The position numbers were made by a program, and so were the translations under genes. A DNA stretch of 31,705 nt, taken from Helicobacter sp. Its GTDB lineage: Bacteria > Campylobacterota > Campylobacteria > Campylobacterales > Helicobacteraceae. Positions within the stretch are counted from its first letter, which is position 1; each line of letters opens with the position of its first letter. The stretch spans positions 1-31,705 of the forward strand of contig NZ_JAFLSB010000016.1 of the NCBI RefSeq assembly GCF_022511165.1. The letters are read 5' to 3'. Below are positions 1 to 6,825 of this stretch, in pieces. Below the pieces are notes generated by a model. The model did not search any database. It saw only the letters and a program-made list of their open reading frames with translations, and was not told the origin of the DNA.

Positions 1-26
1 TGGTGCTTTGCACAAATGCGAAGTCG

Positions 27-89
27 GCTCGATGATATACATCTCACTCCCCCTTAAAAATCGCTCGGTGATATACACCTCGCCCCCGA
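27..89. repeat. Imperfect tandem repeat, period 36 bp
   Basis: Two copies of a roughly 23-bp unit, GCTCGATGATATACATCTC at 27-45 and GCTCGGTGATATACACCTC at 63-81, lie 36 bp apart with a few transitions between them. On the minus strand each copy reads as a G-rich ribosome-binding-like stretch followed by ATG or GTG and then TATATC. The pair could therefore be a duplicated gene start or a coding repeat. Confidence 0.45.
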
Positions 90-134
90 CGACGCTTTAA
101 GAGGTTTGCGTTTCACGCGATTTTATTTTTTATG

Positions 135-157
135 GTAATAAAGATATACTTTATTAC
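135..157. other. Perfect 9-bp AT-rich stem-loop
   Basis: GTAATAAAG (135-143) and CTTTATTAC (149-157) are exact complements around the 5-nt loop ATATA. The stem has few GC pairs and no long T-run follows, so a terminator role for the minus-strand operon is only possible. Confidence 0.4.
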
Positions 158-188
158 TAAAAACCCGCGCAAAGTTAGAAAAGAATCT

Positions 189-245
189 AGAATCCGCACC
201 CCCATAAATGATTTGCAAAATGCGATTTTGTATGGGGTGGATTCT
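189..245. other. Imperfect long stem-loop downstream of the minus-strand operon
   Basis: AGAATCC plus ACCCCCATA (189-206) pairs with TATGGGGTGGATTCT (231-245) with one bulge. A smaller hairpin (CAAAA / TTTTG) sits inside the loop. It lies about 125 bp past the end of the last gene on the minus strand and could terminate or stabilise that transcript. Confidence 0.4.
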
Positions 246-369
246 ACAATCTCTATTATGAGCTTGTGCGCTATTGTTTAAAGATATTTATAAAACTTGG
301 TTGCTTTAGCATAAGACAAATAGAATCCGCCCTTGTATCGCGCACTACAAAGCTTTTAATTAAAGCATT

Positions 370-621
370 TTAGGGCTTTAGCTCCCTAAAATACTCTTTA
401 CTTTGAGATTTAGGTATGGTTTTTGTCGTAGGGAGGGCAAGAATCTCATATTTTTTTGTGTATTCAAGGTAGCGCAATTCTATTATGTCGCCTACACGCA
501 CTTCTTTACTTGATTTTGCTATGGCATTATTCACGCTTACTACGCCATTTTCGCACATATCTTGGGCGATAGCGCGTCTTTTGAGGATATTAACACTACT
601 AAGGAATTTATCGATACGCAT
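370..621 (-). CDS. S4-domain RNA-binding protein (Hsp15 / RqcP-like)
   Basis: This is a short 83-residue protein made almost wholly of one S4 RNA-binding fold. It opens with the typical MRIDKFLSSVNILKRR helix, continues through a VSVNN turn and the KEVRVGDIIEL strand, and ends in a basic tail. Small S4 proteins of this kind bind structured rRNA or tRNA on stalled large ribosomal subunits (Hsp15, RqcP). Which of these functions applies here cannot be told from sequence. It is the last gene of the operon. Its ATG overlaps the stop of the YrdC-like gene by one base (TAATG), so translational coupling is likely. Confidence 0.85.
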   Translation of the reverse strand: MRIDKFLSSVNILKRRAIAQDMCENGVVSVNNAIAKSSKEVRVGDIIELRYLEYTKKYEILALPTTKTIPKSQSKEYFRELKP

Positions 622-1082
622 TAACGAATCCTTTTGATGCGTTGGTGGTTGATTTTATAGATTTTTGAGCCTTGATTTGCTCTAAATCCCCTTGTATCGC
701 GCACAATTACATCGCAGATTCCCTCTGCCCATTGCTGATTGAATGCGCTTTGTGTAGGGTTTGCCGAAGTGGAATACAGCATTTTAAAGGGGGCAAAAAA
801 CTGCGTGTGTTGCCCCTCATTAACCACCCTCAAAGCCTTTTTGTTTGGATAAATAAAAGTGCAATATTTTGATTTTCTTATACGATTTTTGTGTTTTGCG
901 GGGATTCGCGCATAATTTTTAAGAATATGAAGTGAGGCAACTTGCATTAGCACATTTTGTGATTTGGGGCGATTTTTAGCGATATTGAGAATCTTAGCAT
1001 TTGTGCTTAATAAGCCTATGGTGGTATCACATTGTGCAAGATAAATAAGTGGGGGTTGTGTTTTTTGCGTGCTTTGTATCAT
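621..1082 (-). CDS. Sua5/YciO/YrdC family protein (short form)
   Basis: The 153-residue product keeps recognisable YrdC-fold motifs. These are an N-terminal YLAQCDTTIGL strand-turn, a basic KNRPKSQ segment that in the family contacts nucleotide and carbonate, and STSANPT near residue 105. True TsaC/Sua5 enzymes make threonylcarbamoyl-AMP for the t6A modification of tRNA position 37. This copy is shorter than the usual 180-200 residues and its first third looks divergent, so it may be a paralogue with a different substrate. It starts inside the end of ftsI (ATGA overlap) and ends in a TAATG overlap with the S4 gene, so the three genes are one transcript. Confidence 0.75.
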   Translation of the reverse strand: MIQSTQKTQPPLIYLAQCDTTIGLLSTNAKILNIAKNRPKSQNVLMQVASLHILKNYARIPAKHKNRIRKSKYCTFIYPNKKALRVVNEGQHTQFFAPFKMLYSTSANPTQSAFNQQWAEGICDVIVRDTRGFRANQGSKIYKINHQRIKRIR

Positions 1083-2896
1083 CTTATTGTGTCGTTATCA
1101 GGGGATTTAGAATCTTCTGTTTGAGATTCTTGAGGTTGCGGCTCTATGGGCTTAAGATAGCCATCTTCAAGTAGAATATCCACAATGCGCCGAAAGATTG
1201 GTGCAGCAGTGCGTGAGCCATAATAATCATCTTTTATATCAGATTCAAAAGCCACGACACCTATCGTGTAGGCATTTTGCTCATCTTGGGCAAAGCCAAA
1301 AAATGAGCCATTGTATTTACTATCATATCTGCCATTAAGCGCGATTCTTGCTGTGCCGGTTTTTCCTCCTGTGATAATGCCATCAACTTGTGCGATTTTT
1401 ATGACTTTTTTTACCACTTGCACGAGCGCATTATGCACTTGTTGCGTGGTTTGAGGAGAAAGAATAGCGATAGGTTCAAAACGTTTGGGCATATATTTTT
1501 CGCCACTGGGGGCGGTTACATAATCACTTACGCGTGGGGTTACTAAATATCCGCCATTGCTAAAAATCGCATAAGAGCGCATAAGCTGCACAAAAGTTGC
1601 CCTCATACCATAGCCATAGCTTACACTCGCGCGATACACTTCGTTATTAAAAGTTTTTGGACTTGGCACTAAACCTGTTTTTTCATAGGGCAAATCAATG
1701 CCGCTTGGCTCACCAAAGCCAAAGGCGTGAAGCGCAATGTGATATTCATTGGGTTTTAAGTCTTTGGAAATTTTTACCATTCCTATGTTGCTGCTGCGCA
1801 CGATAATATCCTCTGCGCTCGCACTCTTAAGCGGGTGAGTGTCTCGTATGGTATAACTTTTGAGTTTGTAATATCCATTATCAAGCTCAATCATATCATC
1901 TGGGCTTACCATTCCTTTTTGCAACAAAATCGCATAGATAATAGGCTTAATTGTGCTACCGGGCTCATAAGAATACTCAATGGCATTGAGATTAAGATGA
2001 GGATAATCTTTTTGCTGAATATTTTTTGGGTCAAAGCGATTTGAAGTCGCAAGGCTTAGGATTCTACCCGTTTTAGAATCCATTACCCCTGCGATAATTT
2101 CACGCACTTTGTAACGTTTTTTTGCTTCATCAAGTTCAAGTTCAATCTTTCTTTGCAATCCCAAAGGAATGCTTAGTGTAACATCAAAACCATCTTGTCG
2201 GCTCTGTATCATAGCGGCTTTATTAGCGACAATATTGAATCCCACATCGCGCTTACCGGTGATGCTTCCATCTTGTTTGGGGGAGAGTATATCATTATAG
2301 TATTTCTCCACACCCTTTACGCCATCAACGTGCGTAATGTTTTGATTTTCTACTTTGCGCGTGTAGCCAATAAGTGGCTCAAGGATATTTTTATATACAT
2401 AATTTCTATTATTGCCACTTACTTCGATGCTTAAGCCCATTTTTTGAATAATCCGCCCTCTCTTGTCCTCATATTCTCTAAATACGTCATAGCGGATAAG
2501 TATAAGATTAAGATTCTTGAGATTTGTGGCTGCAGTGGAATTAAGCGTGTATGAAAGCACGACATAGCCTTTTTGGCTTAGTTTCTTGCGTATTTCTTCT
2601 TGTGGAATTCCACTATAAATGGAAAAAAGCGTGATAAATAATTCTTTTTTATCTGGGTCGATACTTTGAGTATTGACACTTGCTTTATAGAGCTTATCGC
2701 TATAAGCAATCTCAAAACCATCACTTGTATAGAGGCTACCGCGTATAGAAGTATCGCTTCTAGTGGCATCGTGTGCGGGGAGTTTGCGGGGGGTTATCAT
2801 CTTGATATAGACGATACTTAAAAAAATAATAAAACATAGAAGTATGAGGAAAAAAACAGAGATAACAATCCCTGTTTTTTTTGCATAATATGCCAC
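1079..2896 (-). CDS. ftsI: Penicillin-binding protein, FtsI/PBP2-type transpeptidase
   Basis: The 605-residue class B penicillin-binding protein cross-links septal or side-wall peptidoglycan in the periplasm. It has one N-terminal membrane anchor (about residues 10-32), a non-catalytic dimerisation module (about 40-230) and a transpeptidase domain. All three catalytic motifs are present: S314-T-I-K317, S368-S-N370 and K512-T-G514. The start is GTG at 2896, with AGGA overlapping the fliE stop. Only 8 bases separate the two genes. Its place behind flgB-flgC-fliE, as I recall for H. pylori HP1556-HP1559, means it can be transcribed from the flagellar sigma-54 promoter. The C-terminus is rich in Q, S and D. 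Whether it is the divisome or the elongasome enzyme is judged from family resemblance and neighbours only. Confidence 0.9.
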   Translation of the reverse strand: MAYYAKKTGIVISVFFLILLCFIIFLSIVYIKMITPRKLPAHDATRSDTSIRGSLYTSDGFEIAYSDKLYKASVNTQSIDPDKKELFITLFSIYSGIPQEEIRKKLSQKGYVVLSYTLNSTAATNLKNLNLILIRYDVFREYEDKRGRIIQKMGLSIEVSGNNRNYVYKNILEPLIGYTRKVENQNITHVDGVKGVEKYYNDILSPKQDGSITGKRDVGFNIVANKAAMIQSRQDGFDVTLSIPLGLQRKIELELDEAKKRYKVREIIAGVMDSKTGRILSLATSNRFDPKNIQQKDYPHLNLNAIEYSYEPGSTIKPIIYAILLQKGMVSPDDMIELDNGYYKLKSYTIRDTHPLKSASAEDIIVRSSNIGMVKISKDLKPNEYHIALHAFGFGEPSGIDLPYEKTGLVPSPKTFNNEVYRASVSYGYGMRATFVQLMRSYAIFSNGGYLVTPRVSDYVTAPSGEKYMPKRFEPIAILSPQTTQQVHNALVQVVKKVIKIAQVDGIITGGKTGTARIALNGRYDSKYNGSFFGFAQDEQNAYTIGVVAFESDIKDDYYGSRTAAPIFRRIVDILLEDGYLKPIEPQPQESQTEDSKSPDNDTIR

Positions 2897-2904
2897 GCAA
2901 ATCC

Positions 2905-3216
2905 TTAGATTTGAGTTCTTAGGATTTCTTTATAGGCATTAATAGCTTTGTTTCTCACCTCAAGCATTACTTTCATACTATTTTCAGCGCGGTTAATAGC
3001 GATTGCTGCTTGGTGCAAATCTTTTACTTGCCCACTTGCAATATCTGCAAGTGCTTTTTCTGAAGTTTGTTGCTCTGTATTTACATCTTGGATTGAATTT
3101 TTCAGTGCATTGACAAAATCAAGCCCACTTTGTTGTGCTTCTTTATTTTGGACATTCTTATTATCTACACTGATAGGTTGAATATCATTTGTAATCACAC
3201 CAAATTGATTAGCCAT
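2905..3216 (-). CDS. fliE: Flagellar hook-basal body protein FliE
   Basis: This 103-residue protein joins the MS ring to the proximal rod of the flagellum and is exported by the flagellar type III apparatus. The first 35 residues are polar. The remainder is the conserved helical FliE region, with GLDFVNALKNSI, ADIASGQVKDLHQ and the C-terminal VRNKAINAYKEILR signature. The ATG is preceded by AGGAGAG at 5-6 bases. It follows flgC by 11 bases and precedes ftsI by 8. Confidence 0.95.
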   Translation of the reverse strand: MANQFGVITNDIQPISVDNKNVQNKEAQQSGLDFVNALKNSIQDVNTEQQTSEKALADIASGQVKDLHQAAIAINRAENSMKVMLEVRNKAINAYKEILRTQI

Positions 3217-3227
3217 TTATTTCTCTC

Positions 3228-3719
3228 CTATGCTTGAAACATTGTAATCGCATTGCTTGCCATTGTTTTTGTGCTTTGAAACGCTGCAACATTTGCTTGG
3301 TAGGCTCGTGTTGCTTCTATTAAATCGGCCATTTCGACAACAGGATTAACATTAGGATAAGCGACATAGCCTTCAGAATTTGCATCTGGGTGGCTTGGGT
3401 CGTATTTCATTAATGGTTCCCTATCATCGCGCGCAATTTTACGAATATACACGCTCATTATAGCAGGTTTTGGTTCTTTTCCCAAATCCCCCTCATTTAA
3501 AGGGTCCTCATATTTGAGTTGCTGGTTATTTTTTCCCAATTTTTCGTTTAATACTTTATTGAAATCAAATGCTTGGAATACCACTTCTCTTCTGCGATAT
3601 GGACCGCCTTCATCGGTGCGTGTGGTGTTGGCATTAGCAATATTTGATGAAATAGTGTTAATGCGCACTCTTTGAGCTGAAAGCCCATATCCACTAATAT
3701 CAAAACTTGATAAAAACAT
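3228..3719 (-). CDS. flgC: Flagellar proximal rod protein FlgC
   Basis: The 163-residue rod subunit has the N-terminal Flg_bb_rod motif (SAQRVRINTISSNIANANTT) and the matching C-terminal helix (VVEMADLIEATRAYQANVAAF). The two pack together as a coiled coil in the rod. Length is in the normal range for epsilonproteobacteria. AAGGAG stands 5 bases upstream of the ATG. It is the second gene of the operon, 15 bases after flgB. Confidence 0.96.
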   Translation of the reverse strand: MFLSSFDISGYGLSAQRVRINTISSNIANANTTRTDEGGPYRRREVVFQAFDFNKVLNEKLGKNNQQLKYEDPLNEGDLGKEPKPAIMSVYIRKIARDDREPLMKYDPSHPDANSEGYVAYPNVNPVVEMADLIEATRAYQANVAAFQSTKTMASNAITMFQA

Positions 3720-3734
3720 TCTTTCTCCTTAAGA

Positions 3735-4169
3735 TTAGATATTTCTACCTGAATCCATAGCATAGCTAAAGATTCCCTTATGCCGCTTTAATGCGCTTGT
3801 GAGGGCATTATACATCGTGCTATTTTTTCCCATTTCACTTGTTTCTACATCTAAATCCACGCTGTTTCCGTCATTTTTTGCCAAATGTCCATCGCGCCAA
3901 AATATTGTCGCACTATCTTCTGAAACGCGTCTTGTATCAAGGTGTTTTTCTGAAGTCTTGGCAAGTTCGAGTTTGTAACTTCTAGGTGCAGTGCCAAAAA
4001 TTTTTTGATTTTCTCTTGCTAGGTATTGTTCAAAGTTAATATCTTTAGGGCGATAGAGGGGTGTGGTGGCATTTGCAAGATTTGAAGAAATCATATCTTG
4101 TCTTACTGAACGATAATCAAGTGCCTTATAGACGACTGGATAAATTTTTGAAATATCTGCTATAGCCAT
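3735..4169 (-). CDS. flgB: Flagellar proximal rod protein FlgB
   Basis: The 144-residue rod protein carries the hallmark SSNLANATTPLYRPKDINF near residue 30. The C-terminal part (NSTMYNALTSALKRHKGIF) is the usual FlgB helix. It is the first gene of the flgB-flgC-fliE-ftsI operon. The ATG has AGAGG upstream, and a sigma-54 type -24/-12 element lies about 40 bases before it, placing the gene in the middle class of flagellar genes. Confidence 0.96.
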   Translation of the reverse strand: MAIADISKIYPVVYKALDYRSVRQDMISSNLANATTPLYRPKDINFEQYLARENQKIFGTAPRSYKLELAKTSEKHLDTRRVSEDSATIFWRDGHLAKNDGNSVDLDVETSEMGKNSTMYNALTSALKRHKGIFSYAMDSGRNI

Positions 4170-4208
4170 TTTCTACCTCTTTGTGTGGAATTATATATGC
4201 AAGATTTA

Positions 4209-4224
4209 AGCAAAATACATTCCA
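4209..4224 (-). promoter_or_regulatory. Putative sigma-54 (RpoN) promoter of the flgB operon
   Basis: Read on the minus strand the element is TGGAATGTATTTTGCT. The invariant GG and GC are separated by exactly ten bases, as in the -24/-12 consensus TGGCAC-N5-TTGCW. The predicted transcript would begin near 4198 and leave a leader of about 30 bases before the flgB ATG. RpoN control of flgB is known in Helicobacter and Campylobacter. Confidence 0.85.
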
Positions 4225-4287
4225 AATATGGGCTAAGCTCATTATTCTTTAAAGATTTTTATTTATTTTTTTTGAGGTAAAAAAGTT

Positions 4288-4857
4288 TTAATCTATACTT
4301 ACAATTTGTGTGCCACAAAGCACATCGTGCAGACATCGCCCATCTTTGCGAAAAATACCCATCAAAATGCCAAAAAGAAAACTTGTACCAAGCACCCATA
4401 GTCCATAGCGCACAAAAGCGCGTAAAAAGCTTACTTTATGCGTTTTTGTATCTAAAGAATCTACCTCATTGTTATGTGTTTGTTTTTGTGCAAATCGCAC
4501 AAGTTTAAGGTGCATATAGCGATAGCCCGGTGTTTGCGCGGCAAATGCAAAAAAAAGTGAAAGTATCACACCATAGCTTATCCCGCAAGCAAAAATCACA
4601 TTTTGGTTATGCGTAAAAGCTTCTTTGCCGTCTAAAAATATATAAGTTGTGAGATATAAAAGTGGCATATTAATCATAAACATATCGGTGATAAAAGCCT
4701 TTATGCGCTCACTTGCATACATTAGATGTAATTGTTTTTTGAGGGAAAAATCACGCATTTTAATCCATTGGGAGCTTGAATCCTGATTTTTTATATCTTG
4801 TTTTTTAGAATTTTTATGAGAGGATTTGACTTTGCGCCAACGCGTAGGTACTGCCAT
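4288..4857 (-). CDS. RDD family integral membrane protein
   Basis: The 189-residue protein has a basic, hydrophilic N-terminus (residues 1-45) and three hydrophobic segments, roughly at residues 55-76, 86-108 and 150-168. The RDD signature is seen as ERIKAFITD before the first segment and RKDGRCLHDVLCGTQ at the end. RDD proteins are inner-membrane proteins of mostly unknown function; some are linked to ion or proton exchange. An internal ATG at residue 34 (MRDFSLKK) is an alternative start. The gene follows pyrE by 5 bases, so both are probably on one transcript. Confidence 0.85.
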   Translation of the reverse strand: MAVPTRWRKVKSSHKNSKKQDIKNQDSSSQWIKMRDFSLKKQLHLMYASERIKAFITDMFMINMPLLYLTTYIFLDGKEAFTHNQNVIFACGISYGVILSLFFAFAAQTPGYRYMHLKLVRFAQKQTHNNEVDSLDTKTHKVSFLRAFVRYGLWVLGTSFLFGILMGIFRKDGRCLHDVLCGTQIVSID

Positions 4858-4862
4858 AGATG

Positions 4863-5477
4863 CTAATTTCCACGACTACCGGGCTTAATTGCCTTTTGCT
4901 CCCCCTTTTTGCATAAAGGACAAGAGCTTGGCTCATACATATCAAATACAAAATCCTCAAGCGCAAAAAGTGGGATATGCTCGGGTAATCGTGCTTCTTT
5001 TTTGCGAGGAAGATTTGAGCCCACGCGTTTGCAAAATCCTCGATTTGCTAATCCCGCATAGGCAACCACCTCTGCACCTTGAGATTCTACACATTGTGCA
5101 GATTCTAAAGCCGAACCACCGGTAGTGATAATATCCTCACATATAAGCACTTTTTCATTTTGAGATACTTCAAATCCCCTACGAAGCTGCATTTGCCCAT
5201 TAACTCGCTCGGTAAAGATAAATCTTACTCCTAAAGCTCTTGCGAGTTCGTAGCCGGCAAGAATCCCACCAAGCGCAGGTGAGCATACGCATTCTACCTT
5301 GATGTTTGATGCTTTAATTTGCGTGGCAAGAGCATTTGCTAATTGTTCAGCAATAATAGGATTTTCAAGCACACGCGCAGATTGCAAATAGTAGTTAGAG
5401 TGATTGCCACTACTTAAGAGAAAATGCCCCTTAAGCAAGGCATTGGCATTGATATAGCATTGTTTGACATCAAGCAT
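4863..5477 (-). CDS. pyrE: Orotate phosphoribosyltransferase
   Basis: PyrE converts orotate and PRPP to orotidine monophosphate in pyrimidine synthesis. The type I phosphoribosyltransferase PRPP loop VLICEDIITTGGSA lies at about residues 110-123, and the N-terminal GHFLLSSGNHSNYYLQ is typical for the enzyme. I start at ATG 5477 because AAGGAG lies 7-8 bases upstream. A TTG six codons earlier (5495) would overlap that site and the stop of the upstream gene. The C-terminal SSCPLCKKGEQK tail is an epsilonproteobacterial-looking addition with a CxxC pair. The gene is clustered with an upstream outer membrane protein gene and the downstream RDD gene. Confidence 0.93.
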   Translation of the reverse strand: MLDVKQCYINANALLKGHFLLSSGNHSNYYLQSARVLENPIIAEQLANALATQIKASNIKVECVCSPALGGILAGYELARALGVRFIFTERVNGQMQLRRGFEVSQNEKVLICEDIITTGGSALESAQCVESQGAEVVAYAGLANRGFCKRVGSNLPRKKEARLPEHIPLFALEDFVFDMYEPSSCPLCKKGEQKAIKPGSRGN

Positions 5478-5491
5478 AGAATCTCCTTTTG

Positions 5492-6175
5492 TCAAAATCG
5501 ATACGAGTATTTGAGATAATTCACACTTGCTCCGCGCTCTTTTTCATAATCAAGCAAATCATAGCCAATAAAAAGTTCGTGGTGTTTGCCATAGACAAGA
5601 ATAGGTCCAAAGGCAAAGGTAGGATAAAACCATTTTTTGCGCTGTGTGCTAAGAGTAGGGAGCGCAGCATTATCAGTGCGTGAAAGGCTATAAGCACCAA
5701 GTGAGCCTACACGCACTCGGAATCCTATGTAACGCGAAGCGTAGATTCTGTATTCTGCGGAGAATCCTGCACGATAAATTTGCATACGATTGGGTTTATT
5801 TGCATTAAATTCTAAATCTGCAAATGCACCATAATTTGTGCGATCAAAAAAACCAAAAAGGCGTAGTGAGTGAATTGAGCTAAAAATAAAATCATATCCT
5901 GCCTCTACTCCTAATATACTGCTTGTGCCAAGTGAGGGTGTATAAACAGCCCCGAGATTTATAAGCGCATATAAACCTTCTCGTGGATTTTTTATTTTTT
6001 TGATATTGATACCATTGACTTCATAGAATAGCTCTTGGCGCGTTTTTGAAACATCTTCTAATACTTCTATTGGATCTTTATCGCGTGAGAAATTCTCCAC
6101 AGGCACTACCTGCGCTCCATACATCATACTCCATAGTGTGAGAAAACCTAGTATCACATAAAGTTTTTTACTCAA
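5492..6175 (-). CDS. Helicobacter-type outer membrane beta-barrel protein
   Basis: This 227-residue protein has a signal peptide (about residues 1-20, cleavage likely after MMYGA). Alternating hydrophobic strands follow, such as GLYALINLGAVYTP, SILGVEAGYDFIF and AYSLSRTD. It ends in YLKYSYRF, a terminal aromatic residue as expected for BamA-dependent barrel insertion. It resembles the small outer membrane proteins common in Helicobacter; I cannot assign a named family member. It heads the pyrE-RDD transcript and is divergent from the DUF2147 gene. Confidence 0.75.
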   Translation of the reverse strand: MSKKLYVILGFLTLWSMMYGAQVVPVENFSRDKDPIEVLEDVSKTRQELFYEVNGINIKKIKNPREGLYALINLGAVYTPSLGTSSILGVEAGYDFIFSSIHSLRLFGFFDRTNYGAFADLEFNANKPNRMQIYRAGFSAEYRIYASRYIGFRVRVGSLGAYSLSRTDNAALPTLSTQRKKWFYPTFAFGPILVYGKHHELFIGYDLLDYEKERGASVNYLKYSYRF

Positions 6176-6330
6176 TCTTTCCCCTTTTTTATAAACTTCA
6201 CTCTTAGCTATAAAATTGCATTATTCTAATATATTTTTGTTATACTTGCAAAAAATGAGGCACATTTGCCTATCATAATAGAAGCGAATCTCGTGCCATA
6301 TCACTCTATATCCTAAATGGAGGAAATGCA

Positions 6331-6825
6331 ATGCGGATTTTAGGGGCTATGCTTGTATGTTTATGTATGAGTTTTGGAAGTGAGCTAGAGGGATATTATA
6401 TGACCCATAAAGGCGTGAGTGGGCAACAATCTATCATAGAATTTTTTAAGCTTAATGATAAATACTATGCTTATGGCTTTGTCAATGTCGATGGTAGCCC
6501 ACCTAAAAAAGATGTGAAAAATCCTAATCCTGCCTTAAGAAATCGCACTGATAAGGGCGTTGTGTTTATGTATAATCTTGTGCGTGATGGGGATAGCGAT
6601 GTCTTTAAAGATGGCAGGGCGTATGATTTTGACGGACATACATATAATGTAAAAATTACCATTGTAAAAAATGAGTTGCAGTTGCGCTTTAGTGTCGATA
6701 AGTCCGGATTCATAGGTGAAACAAAGGTATGGAGAAGGCTAAGCCAAGAGGAAGTCAAGCCCTATTTATCACAAAAGCCTGATTTTTCTGCAGTGTTAGA
6801 AAGTTTGAAAGATATACAGCCCTAA
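6331..6825 (+). CDS. DUF2147 domain secreted protein
   Basis: The 164-residue protein has a short signal peptide (residues 1-17) and a lipocalin-like DUF2147 body. It shows EGYYMTHK at the start, a central GHTYNVKITIVKNELQLRFSV segment and the closing GETKVWRR. Function is unknown; the family is periplasmic or exported. ATG 6331 is preceded by GGAGG with a suitable gap. The stop is directly followed by the uvrD ATG (TAAATG), so the two genes are likely co-transcribed. The 155-bp gap upstream is shared with the divergent outer membrane protein gene and should hold both promoters. Confidence 0.8.
   Translation: MRILGAMLVCLCMSFGSELEGYYMTHKGVSGQQSIIEFFKLNDKYYAYGFVNVDGSPPKKDVKNPNPALRNRTDKGVVFMYNLVRDGDSDVFKDGRAYDFDGHTYNVKITIVKNELQLRFSVDKSGFIGETKVWRRLSQEEVKPYLSQKPDFSAVLESLKDIQP

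Larger units (their letters stand above)
1..369. other. Left-edge region without a recognisable gene
   Basis: I find no supported gene here. The first 100 bases are open in one plus frame (ending at a stop at 98-100) and in one minus frame. The minus frame has an ATG at 42-40 preceded by a strong Shine-Dalgarno-like AAGGGGGAG, so the start of a minus-strand gene leaving the window is possible but unproven. The rest is AT-rich and holds two hairpins (135-157, 189-245) and a 16-bp sequence at 330-345 repeated exactly at 689-704. It also forms the downstream flank of the minus-strand operon ending at 370, so the hairpins could act in termination. Confidence 0.4.

Noticed and set aside
5478..5495. 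TTG start six codons upstream for pyrE
   Set aside because: It would include the ribosome site of the better ATG at 5477 and overlap the preceding stop.
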